From NCBI GenBank assembly GCA_905182985.1, contig CAJJDN010000101.1, positions 160,491 to 224,490 on the forward strand: a stretch of 64,000 bases of DNA, in the 5' to 3' direction. This DNA is from Paramecium sonneborni (Eukaryota > Ciliophora > Oligohymenophorea > Peniculida > Parameciidae). Each line of letters begins with the position of its first letter. The stretch's first letter is position 1. The notes below the pieces were generated by a model, which searched no databases, had not been told where the DNA came from, and worked only from the letters and a program-made list of their open reading frames with translations. This document shows, in pieces, positions 39,255-51,465 of the stretch. The position numbers and the translations under genes are program-made.

Positions 39255-40399
39255 ATGAAATCACTTAAACCAAGCAGAACATAGAATAATAAAAGTCCAA
39301 TTGATGAAATAGGATACTATAAGTAATGTTCTCGTTTTTTACCTTTGGAAAGAGCCAACGAATTTTCTACTTAAGATGCAATTATTTATGACAGATTAAG
39401 ATAAGCAGGAATGAAAAGAAATAAAGCATTGTAATTTTGCAAAGGTCAACATTGTAAAATAGATTCTACATAAAGAAAACATGGTCCTCCTGGTTATAAA
39501 ATCTTTAACACAAAATTAGATAAATACAAGTAATTAAATGGGTAAATAAAACTAAATAATAGTAGTTGGTAAATGATTGGAAGATTAAATTATGAATAAT
39601 CTATGCGAGAAGAATTAAGCGATGATACTTAATGGTAAATATAAGATTAAAACAAAGAAGAGTAAGAAAAAATGGAATAATTAAAATAATTTTATACCGA
39701 ATTAGATTTAAAGTACTCATTTAATGAAATGAATGAATAAGAAACTTTAACTAAATTGAGATCTCTTTCAACAGAATAAAAATATAGAAGCCGAGTTCCA
39801 TAATATTAATTAAGAGATGACAAAACTCGAATGATGTATTATGAAATGGCTGAATATATTTTACAATTAAAAAAACCCCCTAATACTCTAATATAAGAGC
39901 TAAGTGTTTTTGATGATACTATACCTTTAGTTAGATAAGAATATTTCGATATTTAACCAAAATATATAGAAAAAGCAATTCCTTGTTATCCAAAATAAAA
40001 TTGCGAAAAGAGATCAAAACTATTAAAAGAACTTACAAGAGCATATACAGGCATGGTTACAATTACAGAACCTACTGAAGAAATTAAAAAAGTATCTTAA
40101 TATTTATAATATTGGCTATTAGATCTTCTTACAAATTAGATTATAATAATAGCCATTATGTAAAGGGTTTTAAATAACAAACACCTAATGAATCAGTTCT
40201 CTCTAGTTTGAATGATCTCGATTAATAAAGCACTAAGAAAATAAAACAAAGATGTAGTATCATGACTCATCGAATAACTAAGTTCTCACCATAAGATTAA
40301 GTAGTCATTAAATACAATCAGTTTCGTAATAAACTTGAAGATATTGTAAATAAAAGTATTAAAAGAATGAATTGTGAAACTAATAATCCTATATTTTGA
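39255..40399 (+). CDS. hypothetical protein
   Basis: Starts MKSLKPSRTQNNKSPID. Residues 30-90 contain a compact Cys/His-bearing segment (FCKGQHCKIDSTQRKHGPPGY). The rest is charged and Gln-rich. A 31-nt intron (about 40092-40122) before SSYKLDYNNSHYVKGFK fits only if the A6 run at 40086-40091 is one base too long. Ends NNPIF. About 370 residues. No family is recognised. Confidence 0.55.
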
Positions 40400-40565
40400 T
40401 GATAATAATATAATATAAATTAATTAATTAATTTCTCAATTTTTATTATATACAACACCATTTGACTAACAGCGTTATTTATATTAAATAATAATGATTC
40501 TTTTAATTTTACAATAAGATTTACATAATTTATACATGAATGTTAAACTAAAATTATAATAATTA

Positions 40566-42891
40566 TCAAAGTTCTATTTTTAAATAGTTTTTAAGCTAAT
40601 CTATTTATACTGGTTTAACTAAATATCCATTCATTCCATTTTAAATTGCTAAACTTTCTTCTTCTTACTTTGCATATGCTGAACATCCAATAATTTAAAT
40701 TTAAGGATATTATTACTTAATTATAGAAGTAGCTTAAATTCCATTCATTGTAGGCATATCAATATCCATGAATATCAAATCATATCCATTACATTTATTG
40801 CATCTATTTTATTTTACCATTTAGATAGCACTATGACCATCTAAAGAATATTCTAATTTGAGTGAAGAATTTATCTTTAAAATTAAAAATTTTAGAACTT
40901 CTATATTGAACGCATTGTCATCAACTATTAAAATATTAGCACATTAACATTTATTTAAATGTTATGTTTTGATATCATTGTATCTCCATAATGATTATCT
41001 TCTTTCTGGACTTTCTTCCTGTATATCATCTTATTCTTCTTAAATTTCTGATTCTTAGATATTTTTTGAAATATAAAACCAAAAAGATGAGCCATTCTAA
41101 TATTCAGATTAAAATTATAATCCTTTTTCATTGGAACTCAAATTTCTTGCAATCATATTACTGATAATTAACCCCAATCCAATACCTTGTGGATTTAACT
41201 TTTTACTTTCGGAATCTTCAACTTTTGCAAAAGCCTATATTAATCTATCTTTATGTTCTTCTTTGATTCCAAGACCAGTATCATGAACCTCTATTTTCAG
41301 TAAACTGTTAAGATAATTTGAAACTCTAATTTCAATAAAACCTTATAATGTATATTTAAAAGCATTTCCAAGTAGATTAATGATAATTTACCTAATTCTA
41401 TTAGGATCATTGTTTAATAATCTAGGAACACTTTTCTTATAATTTAAAATCAAATTAATTTTTTTAAAGTGTGCTTCAAGTTTAAATAATTCCATACATT
41501 CCTCGATCAATTTATTTAAATCCATTTATATAGGATTGATTGAAAATTTACCTACTTTTAATAATGCCAAATCTAACAAATCATTTGATAAATTGAGTAA
41601 ATATTTACAATTTAGTAATGCTATTTTGATGTATTTACTTTACATGTTTGGATCTCTTTCATCTTATAATGCTGAAATAAATTAAATAATTGAATTAAGT
41701 GGAGTTCGATATTCATGACTAACAAATGATATTATACTAGATTTCACTTAGTATTATTTTTTCATCAATTTTATATAATCTCTATGAGTAACATCTCTAA
41801 TTTAAAGTAGAATCAATAATTTTTCATCAATAAGAGTTGCATGAGCGTTGATCTCTAATAAACGTTTTTTTGGTTATTCTAAATCTGCACAACCTTCTCT
41901 TTCATATAAATTTCCTAAATAACTACCAATAAAAACAGTATTATGAGGGCTATTCTTTAAGATCTAAAAAAATCTTTTGTTTGGTTTAATATTTTTCAAA
42001 TCACAAAGAATTTACTAATTAAATAAAATCAATTACATTTAATTCAATTTCTTCTTTAGATTAACGATTATTAGATACTTTTCCTTACTGGAAAGTTTAT
42101 TAAAAACTCTAAAATGATGGAAATGAATCTCTAGGATCTCTAATATCAGGTTTAGTTTAAGTTTAAACAACATCTGATAATTATTCCAAACATTACTTAA
42201 AACTTTATTTTTCACTGATCTTAAATAATTCTTATGTAGCTAAATTACAAAAATGTATAGCTAAATTTTAAGTTGTAAGCAAAACGAGTGGATCTGGTAT
42301 TAAATTTAAAAAATGAAAGCATTCCTATACCTCTTATTATAAACTTGTAGCTGATGAATGGAATTATTGTTTTTTATATTCAGGAGTTTAATCTATATTC
42401 AAAATTGATTTATCATATGATTTTATGTATGATGCCTAAGATTCTCCATCTTGCTTTTATTAATTAGCCCACAATATATACAAATGTAAAAACAATAATG
42501 AAATTCCTCCAATAAATGCATATAAATCATACGAATTCCAATTACACATTCTTATTAAAGCATATTGATTCATTAATAAAGTGGATTTCTGTAATATTCC
42601 TTTGTTAACTCTTTCTAACCCTATTTCAATACAGACAAAATATAGTATTAAAACACATATATTTTATAGTTTCACTGCACATTCCACAAAAAATAAAGCA
42701 AAAAACATTGTATAGATGAAATTCATTTACAAGTACCACTTTTCATTCAATTTTTAAAAGAACATAGCAGCTATTTATATAGCACTCATTATGCTTAATA
42801 ATATTGTTATTTCTATTCCTTCAAAATCTAACAAAGGAGTTAGCACAATACCTATTATTCCTTCAAGAGGTATTTTTAATATTTTCATCAT
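40566..42891 (-). CDS. hybrid sensor histidine kinase with receiver domain
   Basis: Several N-terminal membrane helices (about 42500-42890) are followed by a PAS-like region (about 41780-42260). A HisKA domain contains FVSHEYRTPLNSI, with the phospho-acceptor His (about 41705-41740). The HATPase domain shows IINLLGNAFKY (N box), VHDTGLGI (G1) and GIGLGLII (G2). The C-terminal receiver reads ILIVDDNAFNIEVL, DLIFMDIDMPTMNGIQ with the phospho-acceptor Asp, and YLVKPV with the conserved Lys. All phosphorelay residues are present. Such kinases pass phosphate His to Asp in response to a signal; the signal is unknown. Confidence 0.88.
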
Positions 42892-43302
42892 ATTTTTATT
42901 TATAATTTAGGCTTCAATTAATAATTTAAATAGGAAACTTCTTAATTATATGAAAATTATGCAATAAGAATTTTTAAATAACTCTAATCAATCCTAAATT
43001 TTATTTAAAATGATTTCTTTTATCAAAAATACGATAGAAATATTCCCTAATCACATCATTATCAATTTTAAATCATTAAATTATAAAAATCAACAGTTAT
43101 TAAAATATATTCTGATGACAATTTTATTCATTAGCAAGAAAAATGTTTTATCAAATTAAAATTTAGTTTAGTAATATTATTTGTTTTTTGAAAAAGACCT
43201 ACATTATATTTGTAATTTTAAAAGAATATTAACTTTTTAAAGTTGGAAATTATATAATTGTAAATAATATCAATATTAAATTATTTTGAACTTGTGAATG
43301 AA
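42892..43302. other. intergenic, AT-rich
   Basis: About 410 bp upstream of the divergent histidine kinase gene and the small plus-strand gene. No coding or RNA feature is supported. Confidence 0.35.
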
Positions 43303-43759
43303 ATGTAGAAAAAAAAGAAATTCTTAAATTATATCAGGGCTAATGCAGATTTAGTTGTTTTTAATTAATAAAAACATTCCAATAGATACAGGATTTATAT
43401 CAAGCTCAAACAAAACCTTAATGGTAAGGTGATTTAACATTTATAATGCTCTATTATATACTTATTCAGTTGACTAAATCTATCCAAATTTATAAGATGT
43501 AAAACCACTAATGGATTACTTTTAATTAAACAATGATTTTTGGGTTTGAGTGCTTATTTATCTTAACTGTGATTTAAATGTTATTTGATTTAACTATTAT
43601 TTACAATTCAGATCTATAATCAAATAAGAGGGTTGAAACTTTATGAAAAATATGTAGAAATACAAGGAAATAAATATAATTTAATGTAGAAAAGTTATAG
43701 TGCAAAAGAGCAATTAAATAAATTAAAAATGGTTCTAGTACGGATTCATAAGGGGTTGA
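43303..43759 (+). CDS. small membrane protein, unknown
   Basis: Starts MQKKKKFLNYIRANADLVVF. A coherent protein appears only when one G is removed from each of three G runs (43542-43544, 43630-43632 and 43752-43755): DFWFECLFILTVIQMLFDL (one membrane helix), then NKRLKLYEKYVEIQG and an end at VLVRIHKG with TGA 43757-43759. The join near 43435 is unresolved. It is convergent with the phosphatase gene. No family is recognised. Confidence 0.4.
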
Positions 43760-43823
43760 ATTTAAATTTACAATAAAAACTTAATAGAATTAATAGTTTG
43801 ATAAACAATAATATTAATTTTTT

Positions 43824-45429
43824 TCACACACCTTTTAACTCTCTGAAATCTTTTGATAACTAATTCTCTTCGAACTAAAAATAATAAAAATAAAATACAA
43901 TTTTATCATTTAAATTTAATATTTCATCATGCCATTTCTACAAAAATTATTGCAAAAAAACAATTTATACAATTTCAATTTTATTTGTTCGTATAAGTGA
44001 AAATCCAATAAAATGATCATCAAGATATTGATATTTTTGTAGAAGTGATATAGAAAAACGATAAAAAAATGTTTTTAAGTCAATTTTAGTGTCTGCAATT
44101 TTTAATTAAAGAGCAAATGAGACAATAGTCTTTAAAATATAAAAAGATCCTATTTCTAAGTCTTTTGCACATTATTTAAAGATGTCTAAAATCTGTGTTC
44201 CATTTAAATGTTATTTAATATCTAAAGCAAATTTATCTGATACACATTACCAAGGTAAGAGATCAAAATAAGAAAATAGTAATTAGGGTAGCAATCTAAT
44301 ATCAGTAACTTGCCCTAAAAGAAAATTGTGAGCATCAAATTATTTAATGAGTTTTTATAATTCATCCTTATTTAAAGGTGACAAGTTTAAAGGATCACCA
44401 ACAAATGCTTACAATATTTATTATGGTGTAAGTATTTAATCTTCCAAAAATATCAAGAATCTATTAAAAATAACATAGAGTGGTGCAGGAATTAATTTAG
44501 TTTTGTTCTTTAATTCATTTACAACATATTGGTTTTATTGTTATACAATATCATCATTGATCAATCCTGAGATTTTAGGATAGGCATACCATTTTCTATT
44601 TGATAAGACTAGATATATTTTATATAAGTACATTTCTCAAATGCTTTTAATAAGTCTCTTTAAGCACTTTTACCTAAAGAATCCCTTCTTCTAGATTAGA
44701 ATAATCGAATAGCTTCTTCTGCTGGCATTCTTTCTCCATAAATTAACCATGCTACTATAGCAACTCCAGTTCTGCCTGTACCAGCATGACAATGTACAGC
44801 AACTTTTTTTCCTTTTTTAGTCATCAGGTCAAAAGCTGAACAAATTTTAAGAAGATTTTCAAAAGTAGTATCAGCTGTCATATCTTCCCATCCATAATTA
44901 AAGAAATTAATCTTAGCTTTTGATTAGTATTTAAATACCTTATTATAATGATTCAGGATTATATGAAAATCCAATGCCTGGAAGTATACCAGGTCCACAT
45001 TAAGCATGTTCTCCTTATTATTATAAATTGATGACTGCTCCAATATTATGTCTTAATAGAATAATTATTATACTATTAGAATTATGGTATAACTTTTGGC
45101 ATTAATGTCGTACTCAGTCTTTACATAGCCAAAATATTATCAGTGATCCAATCAGAATGCAATCCTTCTATAGCATTCTTATTTTTATTTGAATTAGCTT
45201 ATTCCTTTTTACAATCTTACCCTCCACAAAAATAACAAATGAAATTATCTATTTCTTCTATTGGTGCAGGACCAGTTTTTTTATTTTATAAACTTGTCTT
45301 TGGTTCAAATTTGTTACTGCTTATCATTTACTATTTAATGATATTCTTTTTTTAAGACATAGCTCTTGATTATTGATTTTCTTATTCTAAAGGTGGCAAT
45401 CTACGAGAATTTGAGTTGGCATTATCCAT
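43824..45429 (-). CDS. PTPDC1-like dual-specificity protein tyrosine phosphatase
   Basis: The N-terminus has a Cys pair (FICYFCGGQDCK) and HSDWITDNILAMQR, as in PTPDC1-type phosphatases. The catalytic P-loop VHCHAGTGRTGVAIVAWLI (about 44735-44800) holds the nucleophilic Cys and the Arg. The following ERMPAEEAIRLF also fits. A helical C-terminal domain of over 200 residues follows the catalytic part and ends at TGA 43824-43826. PTPDC1 in animals is linked to centrosomes and cilia, so a basal-body role in a ciliate is plausible but unproven. Several short introns are needed. Confidence 0.8.
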
Positions 45430-45455
45430 TTAATTAAAAATAAAATTTAACGTAT

Positions 45456-46883
45456 ATGAGTTTGACAGAACAACAAGAGTATAATTATGATGCATAATAC
45501 TTGGAGACATTTGGGTGCAATCATTCTACAAGGTAGATACATTCTGAAAAATTGATTTGTCAATAATGTGGCATATTTATAAATAATGTAATTGAGTTGT
45601 TTTTAAATTAAAGTCCACCACAAGAGTTTATAAAACAACAAAAATGAAATATAATACATTCTTCAATCCCTTAAAGATTTTGGGAAACATCTTAACTCCA
45701 TTAACAATAGCTTAACATTAAATTACTAGATTGCCAATTATTGATTTCTTAGAATAAACTTCTGAAAGATTAAACTTAAGTACAAATACAACTTTTTTGG
45801 CAATCACATATATTGATCATTTTTTTAATAAAGTAAGTGTTGATGAAAAACTAATTTTTTTATATGCTGCAGCTGCTCTAATGTTGGCAGCAAAAGCATA
45901 AGAATTAGATGAAAAAATACCTTTTATTAGTAAACTTAAACGTTATTCATCTTTAACCCCACATCCTGAGATCAATAATTTTACAACATAAGAATTTTGT
46001 AATGCTGAAAAAGCACTAATTGAATCCTTAAATTGGAAATTATAGAAAATTACTCTTCTTGATCGAATTGAATCTCTACTTTCTTTTGGTGTTATTGATG
46101 ATGATGACAGTCTCTCACAACCTCCTTAGTAAAAAGAAAATAAGGATTCATAATTTACTCATATAAAGTTAAGAGATTTAGATGAAAAACAAATCATTAA
46201 TTATGTTAATGAAGTAGAAAATAAATATATAGAAACTGCTTATTCTGTAATACGAGGTACAATCTTATATATAAGTAGATGATCAAATTTATTTCTCAAA
46301 TGATCAAACCATATTAGCCTTGTCTTGTATAGCCTTTCTTAGAAAAAAGGCTGGATTACTAAATATTTGGTCTTAATAACTTTAAGCTCTTACTGGAGAA
46401 TCAGCCTAAAAAATATCAGCTACTGTATCTTAGATTATGACTCTAACCCCTAAAAGTATTAGCAAACCTCTAATTAACACATAATCTAGCTCATATCTGA
46501 ATAATTACTAAATCTCATCTTCTTAACACAAAAATTCTTATATGAAAAATAGACAATATTTGTTCGAATCAAATAAATCATCTGCTGGAGATATCATATC
46601 ATAATATAATACTACAGCCAAAACACATCTCAAAGCTCCCTTATTTCAAACTTAATCAACTATGCAATTATAGTAAAAAAGTGATATCTGTAAACATCAT
46701 CAAATAAATTAAACTAAATATTCTAGTAGAAATAGTAATTTTACTACAACCAATAATTATTCCTACTTAACTGATAATATTGTTCATCCAAATTCATTTA
46801 TGAAACATGCTGAATTGGATAAAAAATATGAATAATTACATAAAGTAAGTGAAACAAAATTTAAAACTAAAATATTCAGTTGA
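45456..46883 (+). CDS. cyclin
   Basis: The cyclin box reads RLPIIDFLEQTSERLNLS, FLAITYIDHFFNK, KLIFLYAAAALMLAAKAQELD (conserved A-A-L-x-L-A-x-K), FCNAEKALIESLNWKL. A Ser/Gln/Asn-rich C-terminal tail follows. The first 63 codons contain a Cys pair (LICQQCG) and join the box only if the A run before ATG 45644 is one base short; otherwise translation starts at 45644 (MKYNTFFNPLKILGN). It is divergent from the PTPDC1-like gene over only 26 bp. It should bind a CDK; class not determined. Confidence 0.75.
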
Positions 46884-46944
46884 TGAATATTTGTCAAAAT
46901 ATAATATTTATTATATTATCATACTATTTTATTAATGATCATAA

Positions 46945-48106
46945 TCAATTGTTAAACAAATATCTTATAGCTTCATCAATAAATTTATAAATATAGGAAT
47001 ATTATTCTGAAGTATGAACCATGCCCCATCTTTGTTCTCTCAATCTACGAACTATGCCAAAAATGGAAATTCTATAAAGTTCTGGATTCTCTTGCAATTC
47101 TATAATAATATAAGATAAACAATTACTTTAAATATCATCTCCAATATGTTATTTATATGCTTTAAGTAATATCATTAAATTTGATAATGCAATTAAAGTC
47201 CCAGTTCTTCCAACTCCAGCACTAAATTAATATAATCCAACTTATAATACCTGCAATGAAATACTACCTTTTCATCTACTAATAACTTATCATTAATCAT
47301 ATTTAATAATTCTCTAATTACATCAAAATCACTAGGTGATGGAACTCCTTAATCTGGCCATCCACACCATTAAATTTATATTACATTTCTTTCATCTCCC
47401 TCTTAACTAGCTTTCAAAACTCGTTTTATTATATTATTCCCAAGATCTTCTTGACTCTATAGATTTACTTAAACATTTCCACAAATCATTGTCTCACCAA
47501 CATTTTTTGGCCAATATTATTCACATTATGCCTATTTAGTATAAATTTACTAACTCTTTGGTTCTCTTTTAAATTGCACAACATGACTATCATACTCATA
47601 TTTTCCTAAACAATCATCTTCCAAAAATGACCAAATGTTGGATTCAATGGACCTTAAGTTGCTACAATCATCTTCTCCTTTCCATTTATTAACTATGTTA
47701 CCAAATTTATCAATTACATTGATAAAATTCGCATTAATATAGCATTCCTTAAGGTTTTCCTCTTCATCCCCTTCACTCTTTAATTTCACTATTGAATGCT
47801 TAACTAATTTATCATCAATTTATCTTACATGGAATTATATTATTATATCTATTTAGTTTCTATATATCAGGATGAAAGTCAAATAAATTATCATTATGAT
47901 ATTAAGTTTCTGTTAATCTACGTAATAACTATATAGAAACTAATTAATACTCTAAATTCCATCTCTAAATCTCTTTTTAATGATTCTTAACTGAAGTGTA
48001 AAACTGAAATTCCTTTTTCGATAGCTACTAAATCAGCATTACCTTAAACCCAGTCATAAGAATAATCTCTACTAATTTCCTTACCTTCGACTAAGAAGCC
48101 TTACAT
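46945..48106 (-). CDS. classical protein tyrosine phosphatase
   Basis: The PTP motifs are in order: LNRYNNIIPFKHSIVKL (N-R-Y-x-N-x-x-P), CYINANFI, and VVFHCSAGVGRTGTLIAL (P-loop HCSAGVGRTG). The last is split by a 29-nt intron (about 47221-47260) right after HC plus the first bases of Ser. REQRWGMVHTSEQYSYIY follows, matching the Q-loop region. The N-terminal 55 residues are of unknown function. Introns of 22 and 25 nt fit upstream. The enzyme removes phosphate from phosphotyrosine; substrate unknown. Confidence 0.88.
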
Positions 48107-48446
48107 TTATTTTATTTTAATAAAATGGATTAAATTACTTGTAAATAACTTTAAATCATGTTCTCAGTCATTCAAATACTAAATTAAAAATTTAATTCAA
48201 TCAAGAGTTCATTCTTCAAATCTAGCAAAGCATGAATCATTCTAATAGTTTAATAAAAAAAACTAATTTTTAATACCTCCCTACAGTTTAAATTGAAAGT
48301 TAAGAATTGATTAATCTATTTTTTTTGGAAGGATATAAAAATCTAATTATTTTGAGTTAAATTAAAACATAACTGGATTTGAGAAATTAATAAATTAGAA
48401 TTTCATTCAACCCTAGAGAATGATAAATATAATAGAAATATAAAAA

Positions 48447-49953
48447 TCAATATAGTCGTCTAGTTGAAATCAATATAATAAAGGATTAAGGGATTTTGAT
48501 TTTTACTGTTGATATACATTATCTAAAATCTATTCTAATACTTAATTTAATGAGCATTATCGACTTATTATTTTTTTAATTAAAATAATTAGAATCAAAC
48601 TATTATAGGTTATTATTATCATCAAAATTCTATTCAATAATTATTTTGTAATTATCTTAATCTGGTTCTGATTGTAAATTACGAATATTATTTATTTTAA
48701 TAATATTAGTGAGAATTACCTCTCTCTGAGAACCCTAGCCTTATTATTTTTAATTTTGACGAATAACTTGAATTTCATTTGAATTAACCTTTTATGATTA
48801 TGATTTGTCATCCAATTAAAATGAAAATTAGAGTTTTTAATTTAATTTTGTTTTAAGTTCTTACTGTAATTAAAAAAGTAAATCCTTAACAGTCTTTTTT
48901 TTATAAGATGAATTGATTCTATCATATTTTTAAAGTAGAAATGGATATTCAAGTTGCTTGCCATCTCTCATCTCGGTTTAATTGAAGAATGTTTTTAAGA
49001 AAATCTTTAACTAATTCAGATTTGAATTTATCTGATATAGGAATCATTTAAGTTAGCTTACTAATTTTGACCATGATTGCATACGCATTCTTAATTTTAT
49101 ATAAAAGGAGGGTGTCTAAAAGCCATTTCAATCATTGAACAACCAAGACTCCAAATATCTGCTTTTCTATTTTAAATATATAATATTTGATCTACTTTCC
49201 ATATAGTTATTATTTTATAACTTCTGGAGCCATGACACAAAGAGTACCTACAATATCATGTTTAATTTGAGATAATTATTTACCATTTCAAATATCTAAG
49301 TAAATAAAATTATATCTAAATACCTTCCAATTTTACTTTCCCATCTTAGATAATTAAGATATTAGCTCTTTTAATATCTCTATGAATTACTCTTTTTTGA
49401 CTGTAGAAAGTGTATTCCAATAAAATCTACTTCAAATAGAGTCTAATCAAAGAGTCTTTAAATTTACTAAAATCTTTTAATCATTTTAAGAACAGAACCA
49501 CCACTTTCATATCCAAAAAAATATTTAATTAATCATTATTTGTTTCTGAACCATTATAACGAACAATGTAAGAATGTAACAATCTACTTAAATTTAAGTT
49601 TCTCTTCAAATAGATTAAACTTTCTAAGAAGATAATAATTGAAGTTAATTCATTTTTATTTCCATTTTTTGATAAATAGTTATTAGACTGCCATAATATA
49701 TCCATTAAATCTATTCATTCCTAAGAAAATTCTACAAAAAACTCTTTATATAAGCATTTCTCCTTTTATCCCAAGTAATCTAATATTCTTATTCTAACTT
49801 TTTTATTTTTTATTCTTTGGGAGTAATAATTGGATCAGAACTTACTTCCTTATAATTTGATTCTTCATATTATTAAATTGGAAAAGGTGATTCATCAGAA
49901 TCTGAATAAGAATATTGAGTATGTTTAGTTTTTTTAGTTAAACAACAACCCAT
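48447..49953 (-). CDS. MAPKKK/STE11-like protein kinase, N-myristoylation-type start
   Basis: The protein begins MGCCLTKKTKHTQYSYSD, a typical N-myristoylation plus palmitoylation start. The kinase core shows VIHRDIKRANILI (about 49355-49395), GTLCVMAPEVI, KADIWSLGCSMIEMA and HPPF, then NAYAIMVKIS and KSELVKDFLKNILQLNRDERW, the MEKK pattern. The DFG position does not read cleanly: after a short intron the frame gives D-I then TGA near 49300. A basic Gln-rich tail of about 150 residues follows the kinase. Several one-base discrepancies remain, so the exon structure is provisional. Confidence 0.65.
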
Positions 49954-50036
49954 ATAATATAAATAAATTAAAAATGTAATAAAAACAAAATTAAGCAAAA
50001 ATAAGGAATGCATTACAATAACAACTATTCCCTAAG

Positions 50037-51414
50037 ATGCAAAAGAAAATTGATCCGCCAAAAACATAACCAAAAAGGTATTATATTATAAAATGTATAA
50101 TTTTAAGAGCCATAAGGATAGAAGATGAAAATAAATTATCTATAGCATTACCGCATATAGAGACAACAATTGCTATGAATTTTAATTAAAAGTATTAATT
50201 GGGGAATATGATTGGAGAAGGTGCACATGGATTAGTGAAAAAAGCCATAAAAGTAGAAACAAGTGAATAAGTAGCAGTGAAAATTACAAGAAGTGGAGAT
50301 CCTGAGCTTGTTAAAACATTTACTGAGGCATACAAAAATACTAGAATGTTAGATCATGAATTCATAATAAAAGTTTATGAATGTTACATAGATGAGCAAT
50401 GTGAAACTTTATATTTAGTAATGGAATACTCAAATTTACGGAGTTTAGAAGATGTTATAAAAAAGCATAAGATATTAACGTAATTGAATATCCTTCAATT
50501 AGGGAAGAATAAGCTAAGATTTTGATAAGAAATATTCTATTAGCTCTATAGCATATTCATGAAAGAGGAGTAGCTCATAGAGATTTAAAACCAGATAATG
50601 TGTTGATCAATAAAAAGTCATTGGATATAAAAATTATTGATTTTGGAGTAAGTAGAAGATTTAAAAAATACAATGGTAGAGAATTTGTAGATGTAAATAT
50701 GTGGACAAGAACAGGAAATGTTTATTATGCTGCTCCAGAGATCTTAACTGGAGGAGGTTATGATGAAAGAGTTGATCTATGGTCATTAGGTGTTTGCTTA
50801 TTCCGTATATTGACTGGTTAATTCCCTTTTTTTGAAGATAGCGTATTAGGAACCATTGAAAAAATACTTAAAGGAACCTTTGAATTTAATGAGAATATTT
50901 CTTTACTTGCTAAAGATTTAATCAAAAGACTTTTAAACCCAAATCCTATTCAAAGATTATCTGCGTAATGTATATTATAGAGATTCACATTATAGTGGCT
51001 TTACAACATCCTTGGCTCTATCATTATTAGATTGATCCCATATCTCCTAATAGCACTGAACTTATTAATAAAGTCAATTACAAAACCAGCGATGACATTT
51101 CTGATATTTCCTAAGGTGCTGATAAGAACAATTATTATAGTAGAAATCTTCACATGAGAAGCAATACTATGACCAAAAGTCCAATCATATAATAAGAATC
51201 TAATTCAAATCCAAAATCTCCTCTTAATTTATTAAAACAAGATCTCGATGAAGAAATTCAATAGTCTCCCTTAATCAAATTGAAAAAAATTCAAAATTAA
51301 ACGAATAGAGAAATCAATATCATTAAAAAAAATGAATCTAATGGACAAGGCTTACTTAGAATTAGATAGAGATTACAAATGGAAAAACTAGACATCATAC
51401 ATGAAATTTAATGA
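50037..51414 (+). CDS. serine/threonine protein kinase, CAMK-like
   Basis: Kinase core is complete: IGEGAHGLVKKA, VAVKITRSG, HEFIIKVYECYID, YLVMEYSNLRSLEDV, VAHRDLKPDNVLI (about 50570-50605), IKIIDFGVSRRF, TGNVYYAAPEIL and VDLWSLGVCLFRILTG. Introns: 30 nt in the N-terminus (about 50079-50108), 23 nt at about 50480-50502 and 26 nt at about 50969-50994; each restores the frame. The C-terminal 130 residues are Ser/Asn/Pro-rich with several Ser-Pro sites and end LDIIHEIQ. No EF-hands are present. Confidence 0.85.
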
Positions 51415-51465
51415 CTATTAATAATAACTCTTAAAATTAATCTTCAGTTTATATTTTTAATCATT

